A stretch of DNA of 64,000 nt, taken from NCBI GenBank assembly GCA_036417435.1, contig CM070909.1:7720597-7784596 (forward strand). Reading direction: 5' to 3'. The notes beneath the pieces were generated by a model that was not told the DNA's origin, did not search any database, and was given only the letters and a program-made list of their open reading frames with translations. The translations under genes were made by a program, and so were the position numbers. The stretch is from Inia geoffrensis (taxonomy: Eukaryota > Chordata > Mammalia > Artiodactyla > Iniidae). This document shows positions 25,490 through 35,112 of this stretch, in pieces. Position 1 is the stretch's first letter; each line of letters opens with the position of its first letter.

Positions 25490-25720
25490 TCTTGTCAAAT
25501 GCGTGGGTTCTAGAGCCAGGCTGCCTGGGTTTGAACCATGGCCCTGCTACTTAGGAGCTGTGTGACACTGCACAAGTTACTTAACCTCTCTGTGCCTCAG
25601 TTTCCTCAGTAAAAGCTGCTGTTGAGAGTACTTAGCTCCTGGGTTGTGAGGATGACACCAGTTAGTGTGTAGCTGGTGTGTAGAACAGAGGGTGGCCCAT
25701 GGCAATGACTTAACATGGTA
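25490..25720 (+). repeat. MIR, near full length
   Basis: GAGCCAGGCTGCCTGGGTTT, AAGTTACTTAACCTCTCTGT and GCCTCAGTTTCCTCAGTAAA are close to the MIR consensus. Confidence 0.8.
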
Positions 25721-27599
25721 GCTGGTATATGAGAGTGTGTGTGTACCATTCCCTGTGACGCAGGGTGTCACCCATACGAGTTCCAGCTCTCTGCCCTCAG
25801 GGAGGCATCCTGCCCACCTCATGGCCTCAGAGGTGGCTTAGCTTGTCTTGCAGGTGGGCAGCCAGGGCTCTGTGAGTCTCGGGGTAACTGGGTAAGGGGG
25901 AGGTGAGGTTTTTATGCCTTTCGTTTCTTTGCTCGGGTCAGAAGGAATCCACGGTGACATCAGTCACAACCTTATTTTGCAGTTGTGGGATGTTGGAACG
26001 TAAGCTTTTCCCTAAGCTCCATGACCTATAGACCCAAGGGGTATATAATGAGGGGGAGTGGGCGTCGCAGGAGACCCATGGTCTCCTCCCTCAGGGCAGG
26101 TCTGTGCCGTGCTCGGAGAAGGGGCACTAGACTCAGGTGGGTCCTGCCTAAACGTCATCGTCCCGTCCTCTGGATCCCACCTGCTTCCCAGGGGTTAGGT
26201 GGCATCGTGGCATCTTGGGTCCTGTACAGGGGACTTTCCAAGGGTGTCCCATAACAGGTGTAAGGTTATCTACCTGTAACGGGTGGTATTGTGAAGACAC
26301 AGGTGAGAGCTGCCCGCAGAGGGTGACCACAGCCTTCAGCACCGTGTTTACATCCTCCCGACATCAGCCTGGTAGATGCCATATGAGGTCGTTTCCCACG
26401 GGGAACTGACGTTTCACTCTGCATGGCCAACCTCACAAGCTAACCTCCGTGGTGCCCACAGTGCCTGTCGCAGGGGAGGGAGGAAGAGGAACCTTGCGGC
26501 AGAGGAAGGTCTGGCGTTAAACAAGGAAGACCACCGTGGAGAAGGAAGTGGCCTGTCCCCTCTGAGGATGGGAAGTGGGTGTGAGTTGCCGGGGAGGGCA
26601 AGGGGACCAGATTAGGGCAATAGCAAAGGAGAGCGTCGGGCTGTGGGTGGGAGGGTCCGGCTGGACTCAGGGAGCCTTGAAGTCCCAGCAGAATCGCTTG
26701 ACTTGATTCTATAGGAAATGGCATGGACTTACGTGGGAAGCCACACAGACTTGTCCTCTGGCTGAGGTCCAGCTGGGAAACTTTCCCAGGCGGAGAGAAG
26801 GGCACGGGTGGCTCATGCAAGCGGAGAGACATATAACCAAGCGTGTCCTGCCGGCCCTGTCGCTAAACCAAATCCTCACGGTGGGGATTATCCATTACTT
26901 TGTGTCGTTCTTCAAGTCTCCTAAATCCTCTTGGTCCCGAGCATGGCTAATCCAGGTCTTACATACACGTGATGTTTCACAAGCCTTCACAGGACCGTAG
27001 TCTTGTCAGGAGGAGTAACGGAGGCTCTGGCTTAGGAGCTGCCCCAGAGTCACCATGGAGCTGGACAGAGCATGGGCCGCCCGCCCGTTCATTCAGTGAC
27101 CTGGCTTTTAAACCTGGCTCTTTCCCAGTATCTTAGAAAGAGAGGAGGAAAGGATATACTTAAGAGAGGGCATTGGGACAAACAGCCGTTTAAATTGCTT
27201 CTGTGTAAGGGCAGGGTGGGAATTCCTATTCCCTCAATATTCCTTCGGCCGATTGGTGAGCAGAGAGCCAGGGGAAGAGTGAGGGTTTGGCAGGTTCAGA
27301 AAGAAATACACTCAATCCTTCACCGTGTGGGATGGAAGGGTGGGGGCAGGAGGGAGAGGTGAACCTGAGATGTGGGGCCTTGCTACCTTGGGGGAGGCCT
27401 GAAGGTGTGAGGTCCCCGCGCACCTGCCTTTCTCAGGGGACCGCCTTTGCTAAGAGTGTGGGGCGAGGGGCTTGGGGGTCCGGCCCTTCCCCTGGGGGCT
27501 GAACCCTCTGACTTTCTCCCCACCCTCCCCGGAGCTGCCGCTGCCACCCTTTGCCCTCCTCCTCCCCTGGGCGGCCTCCTGCTTTCCTTCCCTGGGGCC

Positions 27600-27870
27600 G
27601 TGTGAGTGGCCGGGGTACCCGTCCAGGTGAGGAAGCCAGCCTCACGTCCTGGTCCCCAGTAATTGTGTGAGTGTGAGCACGAGTGTGTGCGGGCCCGGGG
27701 CTGGGGTCGCCCACAGATGAGAGCTCGGGAGTAGAGAGCTTCTAGCGGGTGGGGCCGCCCTGCCCTGGAGCCCGAGGACCTGTCGCTGGGACCCACCACC
27801 AACTCCAGCACCCCGAGAGGCCAGAGCACGTGGGGCACCAAGCAATGGAGCTGGGGAGGCGCGACGAGGG
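27600..27870 (+). promoter_or_regulatory. CpG-rich region and candidate first exon of the dead elongase
   Basis: A CpG-rich block precedes the first recognisable exon. It carries an E-box CACGTG at 27827-27832 and an ATG at 27845 opening MELGRRDE, followed by a donor-like GTGAGT at 27870. The donor is one base out of phase with the next exon, so either a G was inserted or this is not the true first exon. Best read as a weakly supported ancestral promoter and exon 1. Confidence 0.35.
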
Positions 27871-28266
27871 TGAGTGGAGCCCTGGACGCACTGGGTGGGG
27901 CTGGACTCGGGGAGATGGGGAGAAGCCAGGATGCTCAGAAGCGCTGCAGGCGGGGCGAGAAGTGGAGGGACACGGGGGCGGGGGTGTGGGGGGGCGCGTC
28001 CTGCCTCTCTGCCCCTCCCCGCAGAGGCGTGCCGCGCAATAGCCACGCCCCTCCCCTGGGCCCTGCAATCTGGGCGCAGAGTGATGGCAGGTGGAATCTC
28101 CCCGAAGGGGACCGTGGGTGGTCGTCCACTGTCCAAGGGTGGGACAGCGGGGCTGCCAGCCCATGGCCGGGGGTCCTAGACCCTCAGCTCATGCTGCGGC
28201 AGAGGGAGGGCGTGGGCGGAGGGAGGTGGTCTGCACAAGAACCCCAAACCCCAGTTCTACTCCTAG

Positions 28267-28333
28267 GTGCTCGCGACGGCCCTGCTCCTGGAGAAGCTCT
28301 GGAATAAATACTCGTGGGCCTTAGAAAACGGAG
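28267..28333 (+). pseudogene. Elongase pseudogene exon 2
   Basis: Flanked by an AG acceptor (CTCCTAG) and donor GTAGGA. Reads VLATALLLEKLWNKYSWALENG plus one base, which joins the next exon to give NGDPR, the N-terminal motif before the first membrane segment in this family. No lesion within the exon. Confidence 0.7.
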
Positions 28334-28513
28334 GTAGGAGGGGGCATGACCTGTTGGCGTCTTTCTTATGTTTATTCCGCCAGGACTAATGCCAGACATT
28401 TGGAGGAAGAAGTGGTGGTGACCAGCAAGGCCTGGGGAGCTAGGCGAGGGAGGGCTGGGTGGCCGTGGGCCTGGTGGCCAGCTCAGCTGTCCCCCCTCCG
28501 CTTGCTTCTCCAG

Positions 28514-28702
28514 ACCCGAGGCCGGAGTCCTGATTTCCGGTGCACTGGCCGCTGCCAGTCACCCCCTTCCTAGCCTTCTGTCTGCTCCTGGGGGTGACAG
28601 GTCCTTGCCTCACATCCCGTCGGGAGCCTCTGAGGCTGGCCGGACCCCTCGCGGCCTACAGCCTGGGCCAGGTGCGTCTCTCGGGGGTACGTGTTCTATG
28701 AG
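28514..28702 (+). pseudogene. Elongase pseudogene exon 3, with stop and frameshift
   Basis: Covers the first membrane segment (PVHWPLPVTPFLAF...) to FYE at the donor GTAAGG. TGA at 28531-28533 stands where family members have a tryptophan (DGW/EDW), so TGG to TGA is the simplest explanation. The G run at 28683-28687 has one G more than the reading frame allows: removing it restores YVFYE exactly at the donor. Either change alone would truncate the protein. Confidence 0.8.
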
Positions 28703-29559
28703 GTAAGGCCGGTGGGGGGTCCTGCAGTCCTAGGGTCATTTTTGTGGGGGTGTCAGGGGATAATTAAAAGCACGATCTTCCTATGTAGACAGCTGAAAAG
28801 CCTTGATGGGGATCTTCAGGGGCTGGGGTCCTGGGTTATTTCTGGCTGCGGTATCTTCCCTGTGGAGACCCAAATCCCCATCGCTTACGCCCATTTTCCT
28901 TTTCCTGAAACAAAAAAGTGGAGGTCAGTGGCAAGCAAGAATGGAGTTCATCCTCCACCTGCACCTAAAAACCCACCACTCCCTCCTGTTCCTGCCAGGC
29001 TCTGCCAACTTCAGCCCAGTTTTCTGATCCTTCCTGATGCCTTGTTCTCAGCAAGTTGTCCGTCAGCCAGTGTGCACTGTGCGCGTGCTTTGTGCCAGGC
29101 TGTGCCAGACCTGCAGGGTCACCGCTGCGTGAGGCACACCTGCCCTCCAGGTGCCGGAGGTCTAGGGGGAGGTGGATGCAGAAACAGGCGATTGCAAGTC
29201 AGTGCCAGCGGGGCCATAGAGAGCATGCACCCGGGACAGGGCGGGCGGAGCGGCAGGGACCCCGCTGGGCTGTCCGGAGAAGCTATTCAGAGAAAGTGGT
29301 CCTGGCGGCTGACATGTAAAGTGGTCACCACAGCGAGGCCGTGCGCTCCGGCCTTTGTGACGATCTGCTCATCCCACCGTCTGTCACGAGGCATGGTGCA
29401 GGTAAGTACCTCGGCAGGTGGCAGGGCGCCCTGGCCGCAAGCTCACCTCCATCCTTCCTGCCTCCGTGCCAGCAGGGACCAGGCAGGCGGTCCAGCCTGA
29501 GGAAGCAGGTCTGGACAGCTCTGCCTTGTTCGTTCACCATCTCTGCCCCTTAGTGATTG

Positions 29560-30060
29560 GCCTGCCTTCCTTGCCATGCACTGCCATCCAAATGATCCTT
29601 CCCAGCCACCGGAAGGGTCCTGCCATGCCCCCAGCAGCCCTGATGTCTTCCTGGCCAGCAGGGCTGAGGCAAGGCTCCTCCACTGGGTGTACGGGGCCTC
29701 CCAGGCCCTCTCTGGCCTCAGCTTTCCTTTCCGGCCTCACCTCCCTCCACACCCTGTGGTCGCCCTGCTCACCTGCCTTGCAGCCCCGCTGGGTCAGGCC
29801 CAAGGCCCTGGCAACTGACTGTTTTTCTGCCAGAAATGCTCTTCTCCCCTGGTGCCCAGACAAATCCCCGCACGTCCTATAGACTCAGGCCTTTGTCACC
29901 TCTTGTGAAGTTTCCCTGAGTCCCCAGGGCTGGGTTAGTTGTCCCGTCACTTGCTTTTCGCTTCTGCTCTCCGTGGTGGACGGGCAGCCTCACCAGCTGG
30001 CGAGCTCTAAATGTGAGTGTCTGCATCTCCCCAGCTCCAAGTTCAGTGACCTCCTTTGAA
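29560..30060 (+). mobile_element. L2 LINE 3' region in the elongase intron
   Basis: The L2 order CAGAAATGCTCTTCTCCCC, GACTCAGGCCTTTGTCACC, AAGTTTCCCTGAGTCCC is visible. It lies in the 2.5-kb intron between exons 3 and 4; further L2-like pieces follow to about 30300. Confidence 0.55.
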
Positions 30061-31236
30061 ATCAGCCAGGGTGGGAGGATTTACACCTTAGGAACGGGCA
30101 GACACTGCCAATCAGCCCCTCCCTGCCAACAGCCTGCTAGACATTGACCAGCAGCATCCTTCACTCTGACCCACCCCTATTTCATCAAGTACACATTTGT
30201 CTGTCTCCCCTCCAAATGGCAAGTGCTTCGAAAGCACAGCCATCTCTTACTTCTCTTTGTAAAGACAGGCCCCACATAACGTCTGGTACCATGTGGAAGA
30301 TGCTGATACGTTGTGAGACATGTCCTAGAATTTGTCATTTAATTGTGGTGACAAATGACTGCTGCCACCGCCATCCTCTGAAAGTCTGCTGTGCCCATGT
30401 TGACTTCCTGCTCAGAAGCCCTCAGTAGCTCCCTTTGCCAATATAACCTGAATGGAGAGGCCCTCGTGTAGGGATTTTTATCTGTTTTATCATCGAGGTG
30501 GCTCGGAGCTCAGCGCAGGGCCCAGCATGAAGTGTCTAGGACCAGTCAGCGCATCATTGTCAAATGAGTAAACAAATGATAAAATTCAAGTTTCTCAAAG
30601 CAGCCTTCGAGACCCCTCGTGAACCGATTCCGCTCTCTCTCAACTTCTGTGGCTGCCCATCCCCTGGTAGAAGTCTCCACTTGCAGCCCTGGTGAGTTAG
30701 GAGAGGTCCAGACACTCTCCTCCTGGCATAAAGCTCCCTTTCCCTCCTCTCCAGTTGACCACGGCCTCCTCATTCGCAACCAGCTACCAACCTTTGGGAA
30801 ATCTCCTGTTTCTTACTCTTCATCTGGCCTCAACCTTGAAAGTGAGGATGGTTTCCTGCCTCCTCAGGGAAGCTTTCAGCTTCTCGGGGGCAAGGGGTGC
30901 TGATGTGTGCACGGCTTCATGTCCCCTCCTGACTTATGGTCTCACACATAGTAGGTACCCAGCCTGGGTTTGTTGTCCATATTTGCCCCCATGAGAAAAG
31001 AAATTGGAGACCAGCAAGATGTATGCAAGTCCTAGCCTGTGATCTAGCAAGTGCACAGAGTTTACCTGGTTGGCAATTGTTCACCAAGTGTCAGTGGGGG
31101 TTGGGGAGGGATGCTGGGGTCCAGGACATGTCCGGAGGTGGCACCAGCCTCTCGGGCCTTCAACCGGTCAGGCCCCACCACGGTGAGGGTGGGGCAGGCG
31201 TCATGACTTAATCTTTTTCTGTTCTCTTCCTGTTAG

Positions 31237-31311
31237 TTCATGGCCACCTCGCTCCTGGCTCATTACAGCTATTTCTGCCAGCCAGTGGACGACAGGCAGA
31301 GTGAGCTCAGG
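31237..31311 (+). pseudogene. Elongase pseudogene exon 4, donor destroyed
   Basis: An in-phase 25-codon exon after TTAG, reading FMATSLLAHYSYFCQPVDD then RQSELR. It matches the luminal loop conserved in ELOVL4/7/8. The family boundary falls after LR, which predicts a donor at 31312; the bases there are ATAAGG instead of GTAAGG, a single G to A change at +1. The next acceptor is an ordinary AG, so a U12-type AT-AC intron is unlikely. Confidence 0.8.
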
Positions 31312-31434
31312 ATAAGGGCATGGCGGGGAATGGGAGGTTTGGGCCTGGAGAGAGGGTTCATAGGATGAACTTCATAAAGACCAGAACTTGACCCAGGTGC
31401 CATCACCCAAGAATTCCAGTGGGAGGTAGTGACC

Positions 31435-31660
31435 TGATTAGTTCAGTACAGGCTCAGAAGACCTCAGTTGGAGTCCCAGCTCTGCCAGTTCCTTGCTATG
31501 TGACTGTAGGTAGTTTATTACCTTTTACAGGCCTCATTTTTCTTATCTGTAAAATGGGGATGATAACACCTACTTGATAAAAGGAAACAACTGGAAGAAG
31601 GTTGAACCAGCTGATGTATGAAAGTGTTTAGCCCTGGGCCTGGCACACCTTGAGTGAGAG
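31435..31660 (+). repeat. MIR in the elongase intron
   Basis: GAGTCCCAGCTCTGCCAGTT, TCTGTAAAATGGGGATGATA and GCCCTGGGCCTGGCACACC are MIR blocks in order. It lies just downstream of exon 4. Confidence 0.75.
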
Positions 31661-31822
31661 CCCAGTGGTCCATATTTCATGACTTTTAGCTGTTCTCTCT
31701 TTCTACCAGAAGCAGAACAAGAGTCTTCCTTTGCAGCAAAAACTAAACTGAGCTGAGGCTTTAGCAAGTCACCAGGCAGTGATGTGGGGGTTGAATCAAG
31801 GGATATTGAACGATGGCTTAAG

Positions 31823-31970
31823 GTCCTGCTGTTCAAAATGTGGCCCACGGACCAGTGGCATCAGCATCACTGGAAGCTTGTTGGAAATGCAGACTCTCAT
31901 GTCCCTGGACACCGATTGGGAATCTGCTTTCCAACAAACAAGATCCCGGGTGATCCATGTGCTGGTTAAA
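31823..31970 (+). mobile_element. MER5A-like hAT remnant in the elongase intron
   Basis: CTGTTCAAAATGTGGCCCAC and GCATCACTGGAAGCTTGTTG are MER5-type motifs. Lies directly before the L1 end at 31977. Confidence 0.6.
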
Positions 31971-31976
31971 AGTGAT

Positions 31977-32092
31977 GACTTGGGGGAGATTGGGATGGAC
32001 ATATATACACTAACATGTATAAAATGGATAATAAGAACCTGCTGTATAAAAAAATAAATAAAATTAAATTTAAAAATTAAAAAAAAAAGTTT
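31977..32092 (+). mobile_element. Short L1 3' end in the elongase intron
   Basis: GGGAGATTGGGATGGACATA, TAAAATGGATAATAAGAACC and an A-rich tail are the last approximately 115 bp of an L1. It lies in the intron before exon 5. Confidence 0.75.
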
Positions 32093-32352
32093 TCAGCTAG
32101 TAAATGAAGAAGGAATGACAAAAAAAAAAAAAAAAAATAAGTCATGGCTCCAGGCTGGGGCATGTTTGAAGAGAGCTTCTGTTGTCACTCCCAGTAACTT
32201 CTCTTCCTCTTTTCTGTGCTACCAGGCATCTTCTTGCAGACAGGTGGGCGCTGTGGGAGCAGGGGTTACAGAGGGATTGTCAGGGTTGCCAGGGCGAGTG
32301 GTACCACCAGCAGGACAGTGGCCTGACTGCACGTCCCCTCCCTGCCCAGCAG

Positions 32353-32406
32353 ATGGCGAGCGTGTGCTGGCGGTGCTTCTCAAAGGCCGTTGAATTGCTT
32401 GACACG
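32353..32406 (+). pseudogene. Elongase pseudogene exon 5
   Basis: Reads MASVCWRCFSKAVELLDT between CAG and GTGGGT. It matches the family segment MARxCWxxYFSKxIELLDT but is one codon short between CW and FSK, an in-frame 3-bp loss in a membrane segment. Open frame otherwise. Confidence 0.8.
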
Positions 32407-32874
32407 GTGGGTGCCTGTCCCTTGTGTAGAATTACTTCTGTCAGCCAGGTCTGGGGTGGTTTTGAAGACGCCGTGTGCTGACGTTTCTCTCCAGCATCCC
32501 TGTTGGCCACTCCTGAGGCTGACCTCAGAGCCGAACCTTGGTCTCACGACCTGGAGGATGAAGGATGCTCACTGACGAAGTGTTTGCTCCCATTAGCAAC
32601 CAGGTTCTAGGTTAAGTGAAAATAGGAAGATAAACAAATTTAAAATCCTGTTGCTATGTGGCCAGGTCATCAGACAGCAAAGGCCATCCTTATGTGTCAT
32701 GAGGGAAAGAATCCCTTGTGAATTCCTGTGAATCCAGAAGGCTTGCAGGGGTAGTAATAAAATCTCTCTCAAACGCGGGAAACCTTTGGGAATTTGCCTT
32801 ATAATTGTCTGGGTCCTGGAGTGAGTGTTCCACACCTGAGTTCTCTCCCAGTGCCCTGGGGGGTGGGGTAATAT

Positions 32875-33025
32875 TGGAAAGAGCCCGATCTCTGAAGCCT
32901 GGTTGTGTTCACATCCCAGCTTGTCTCCCTACTCGTTGTATAACCTTGAACAAGTTACTTAAACACTGTGCCTCAGTTTTGCTCTCTATACAATGGAGAT
33001 GAGTATAAACCACATACCGTGATGA
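32875..33025 (+). repeat. MIR in the elongase intron
   Basis: GATCTCTGAAGCCTGGTTGT, AACAAGTTACTTAAACACTG and CAATGGAGATGAGTATAAAC follow the forward MIR; it lies between exons 5 and 6. Confidence 0.7.
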
Positions 33026-33225
33026 GTGTGATATATATAAGTTTTTATACATACAGCCACACGGTAGGGGCTGTACACATGTTTGACTGGTGTTAAACCC
33101 TATTGGGTTTTAGCCTCCCCTCAGTACAACAGGCAGAATCGCCCTGTCCTTGGTAGTTGAGGCCCCAGGAGAAGAGTCTGGGGGAACAATGGCCCCAGAG
33201 CTGTGACTCTTTTCTTTCTCCCCAG

Positions 33226-33339
33226 GTCTTTCTATTCTACGAAAGAAGCCCGAACAGATCACCTTCCTGCGCGTCTACCACCATGGCACCGTGCTCCTCA
33301 GCTGGTAAGTTGGGGTCAAATATGTGCCGGAGGGTCAAG
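33226..33339 (+). pseudogene. Elongase pseudogene exon 6 (active-site exon), three lesions
   Basis: Begins VFLFY, then one base is missing before KKPEQITFLRVYHHGT. It continues VLLSW, a TAA at 33306-33308 where the second tryptophan of the family's NWWAGVKYV is expected, then VGVKYVPEGQ and donor GTGAGT. The first histidine of the catalytic HxxHH box is arginine (CGC). Although CTGGTAAGT at 33302 looks like a donor, the conserved GVKYV..GQ after it shows the real exon end is 33339. Confidence 0.85.
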
Positions 33340-33825
33340 GTGAGTGAGGGTCTTGGGCATCCCTGCTCCGGGACTTGTGGGGCAGGTCTGTGTCTGCTGG
33401 ACTGAGTGCCATCTCAGGAGGCTTGCATCCTTGTAGTATCATGGTTTGGCTCCCAGGTTCCCCTTCCCTGTGGCCATGACTCCTGGACTCTGCTCCCATT
33501 TTCTCTCTGTTGCTCCACAGGGCATCCTAGCCACCCTTCCCTAGTGTGCAGGAGGAGGCTGCTAGGAGATGCTCATAGCCATCAGCCCAGAGAGGGCGGA
33601 GGGAGCTGTAAGCACCCTCATTTCACATCCTCTTAACCCCAGCCCACCATCGTGACCTCAGACAGCTCCTGTGGGACCTCCTCATGATAGGACCTTTGCA
33701 GGGCTCTTGTTTGTGGGGTGTGCAGGGGTGCACCTTGGAGGATTGAAACCTGAAAGAGAAAACCCAAGAGCACAGCCAGGCCCAGGTTCACTCACTTCCC
33801 TCCATCTCCTCACCCCACTCTTTAG

Positions 33826-33953
33826 CCGTCTTCGCCGTGATGCTGAATTCTTTGGTCCATGTCTTCACGTACCTGTACTACAGACTGGCCAGTCTGGGGC
33901 CCTGCCTGCGACCCTACCTGTGGTGGAAGCGACATCTTACCATCCTGCAGCTG
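33826..33953 (+). pseudogene. Elongase pseudogene exon 7, frame intact
   Basis: After CTTTAG the exon joins in phase to give QAVFAVMLNSLVHV, then YLYYRLASLGP and YLWWKRHLTILQL before GTGAGA. All 42 codons are open. LNSxxHV and YLWWKRxLTxLQL are among the best-conserved ELOVL segments. Confidence 0.85.
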
Positions 33954-34639
33954 GTGAGAAAGACCCACTGGCTCCAGGGGCCTCAGATGAGCCCTGGCTT
34001 CTATTCTTGGCTGCACCAGTGACTTGTCATCTGACAGTGAACAAGTCCTTCTCATCACTTGGTCTTCCTTAGCTTCTCAACTTGCAAAGGTCTAGTAACC
34101 ACCTCGCTAGATCCTAGGACCAACTCTAACTCTCTAACATAACGTGGGGCTCAGATCAAGCGATTAACACGCTTCAAGCCTCAGTCTCATCTCCGGTGGA
34201 ATGGAAGGGGTGGGCTGGGCTAGATGCCCTCAGAGGGCTAATGCCCTGCGAGTCTGTGGTCACTGATCCACCCTCCAGGGCCTAGGGGCCCTGTGGTTTG
34301 GGGAGCACCATTGCCAGGTGCAGGTGACAGCCTGAGCTGTCCTTCTCGGGGCTGAGGATGGATTGAGGTCATCATCAGTGTCAACATGGCACGGCTGGCT
34401 GGGGGCAAATGGGAGACCCGACTAAGAGAAGGGTCAGGAAGGTACTTAGCATCACAGGTAGGAAAGCTTGGGGGCGGTGCTTCACAGTTCTTCTTCCTGA
34501 GCCGTGGGGGGCCTGCCCCTGCTGGTAGACAGAGGGGACGACAAGAAGGTCAAGGGGAGCAGCCCTCCCGTTCCTTAGCATTGCTTCTCACCTTTCTCCG
34601 TCTTCTCTTTCCTCTCACACTTCCTCTCCCCTGTGTCAG

Positions 34640-34804
34640 TTTGTGGCCATTGCGGCCCACTCCTCCTACAATCTCTTTGCTGAGTGCCCCTTCCCTGATG
34701 GGTTCAATGTGGCCGTCCTCCTGTACTCCCTCTGCCTCATCCCCTTTTTCCTCAACTTCTACCACCAGACATATCTGAGGGGCAAGCAGGAAAAGCTGGC
34801 TTAA
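34640..34804 (+). pseudogene. Elongase pseudogene terminal exon 8, frame intact
   Basis: Reads FVAIAAHSSYNLFAECPFP then DGFNVAVLLY, and ends NFYHQTYLRGKQEKLA and TAA. Family members have two more residues (for example IQ) before FV. The bases at 34634-34639 encode CQ in frame, so the original acceptor may have been six bases upstream, where CTG now stands in place of CAG. Alternatively the AG at 34638 was always used. Confidence 0.8.
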
Positions 34805-35106
34805 GGGGCAGGACCGAGGACTGAAACTCACAGAGCCATCGCCAGAGAGAGTTTGGTGGAAGAGGGCCTGACTCACGTCCACTCATGCTGAGCAGAATCC
34901 GCTGGGCCCCGCACTACATCCTGTGACAGAAGGACAATACTTGCCTCCTTCCAGAGTTGAGAAGAACAGAAATGGACCAGCTTCCTGAACTCACTTCTCC
35001 TGTGGATTTGTCACTGTTTGTACACCTCCTTCCTCTACTAGACACGATCCCCCCACAGGAGGGACTGTCTTACTCTCAGTGTTTCCCAGACCTGGCACTG
35101 CAACTC

Positions 35107-35112
35107 AATAAA
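35107..35112 (+). terminator. Relict polyadenylation signal of the elongase gene
   Basis: AATAAA about 300 bp after the terminal TAA, in sequence that is not a recognised repeat. A second AATAAA lies at 35501. Both fit a former 3' UTR. Confidence 0.45.

Larger units (their letters stand above)
24150..27600. other. Intergenic, no gene recognised
   Basis: Unique sequence with one full MIR and a poly-C tract. The 253-codon minus frame at 24193-24954 has mixed composition and no motif. Confidence 0.55.
27845..35112 (+). pseudogene. Broken very-long-chain fatty acid elongase (ELOVL4/ELOVL8-like), multi-exon
   Basis: Seven exons encode consecutive pieces of an ELOVL-type elongase, the ER membrane enzyme that condenses malonyl-CoA with long acyl-CoA. 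They are at 28267-28333, 28514-28702, 31237-31311, 32353-32406, 33226-33339, 33826-33953 and 34640-34804. Family landmarks visible are the YSYFCQPVD segment, ELLDT, KKPEQITFL, VYHH, GVKYV, LNSLVHV, YLWWKRHLT, and a C-terminus of YLRGKQEKLA. The resemblance is closest to fish-type ELOVL8 and to ELOVL4/ELOVL7, but subfamily assignment is from memory. Lesions: TGA at 28531, an extra G in the run at 28683-28687, donor GT to AT at 31312, a 1-bp deletion near 33226-33243, HxxHH changed to RxxHH, and TAA at 33306. Intact introns and phases exclude a processed copy. An AATAAA at 35107 marks the old 3' end. The gene lies upstream of KCNA5 on the same strand. Confidence 0.85.

Noticed and set aside
1..27600. 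Possible KCNA1 or KCNA6 neighbour
   Set aside because: No Shaker-type motifs (T1, S4 arginines, GYGD) were found outside 56428-58221.
33302..33310. Donor-like CTGGTAAGT inside elongase exon 6
   Set aside because: Conserved GVKYV..GQ codons continue past it and join exon 7 in phase, so the real boundary is 33339.
27845..35112. Processed (retroposed) elongase copy
   Set aside because: Introns, splice sites and phases are kept; a retrocopy would lack them.
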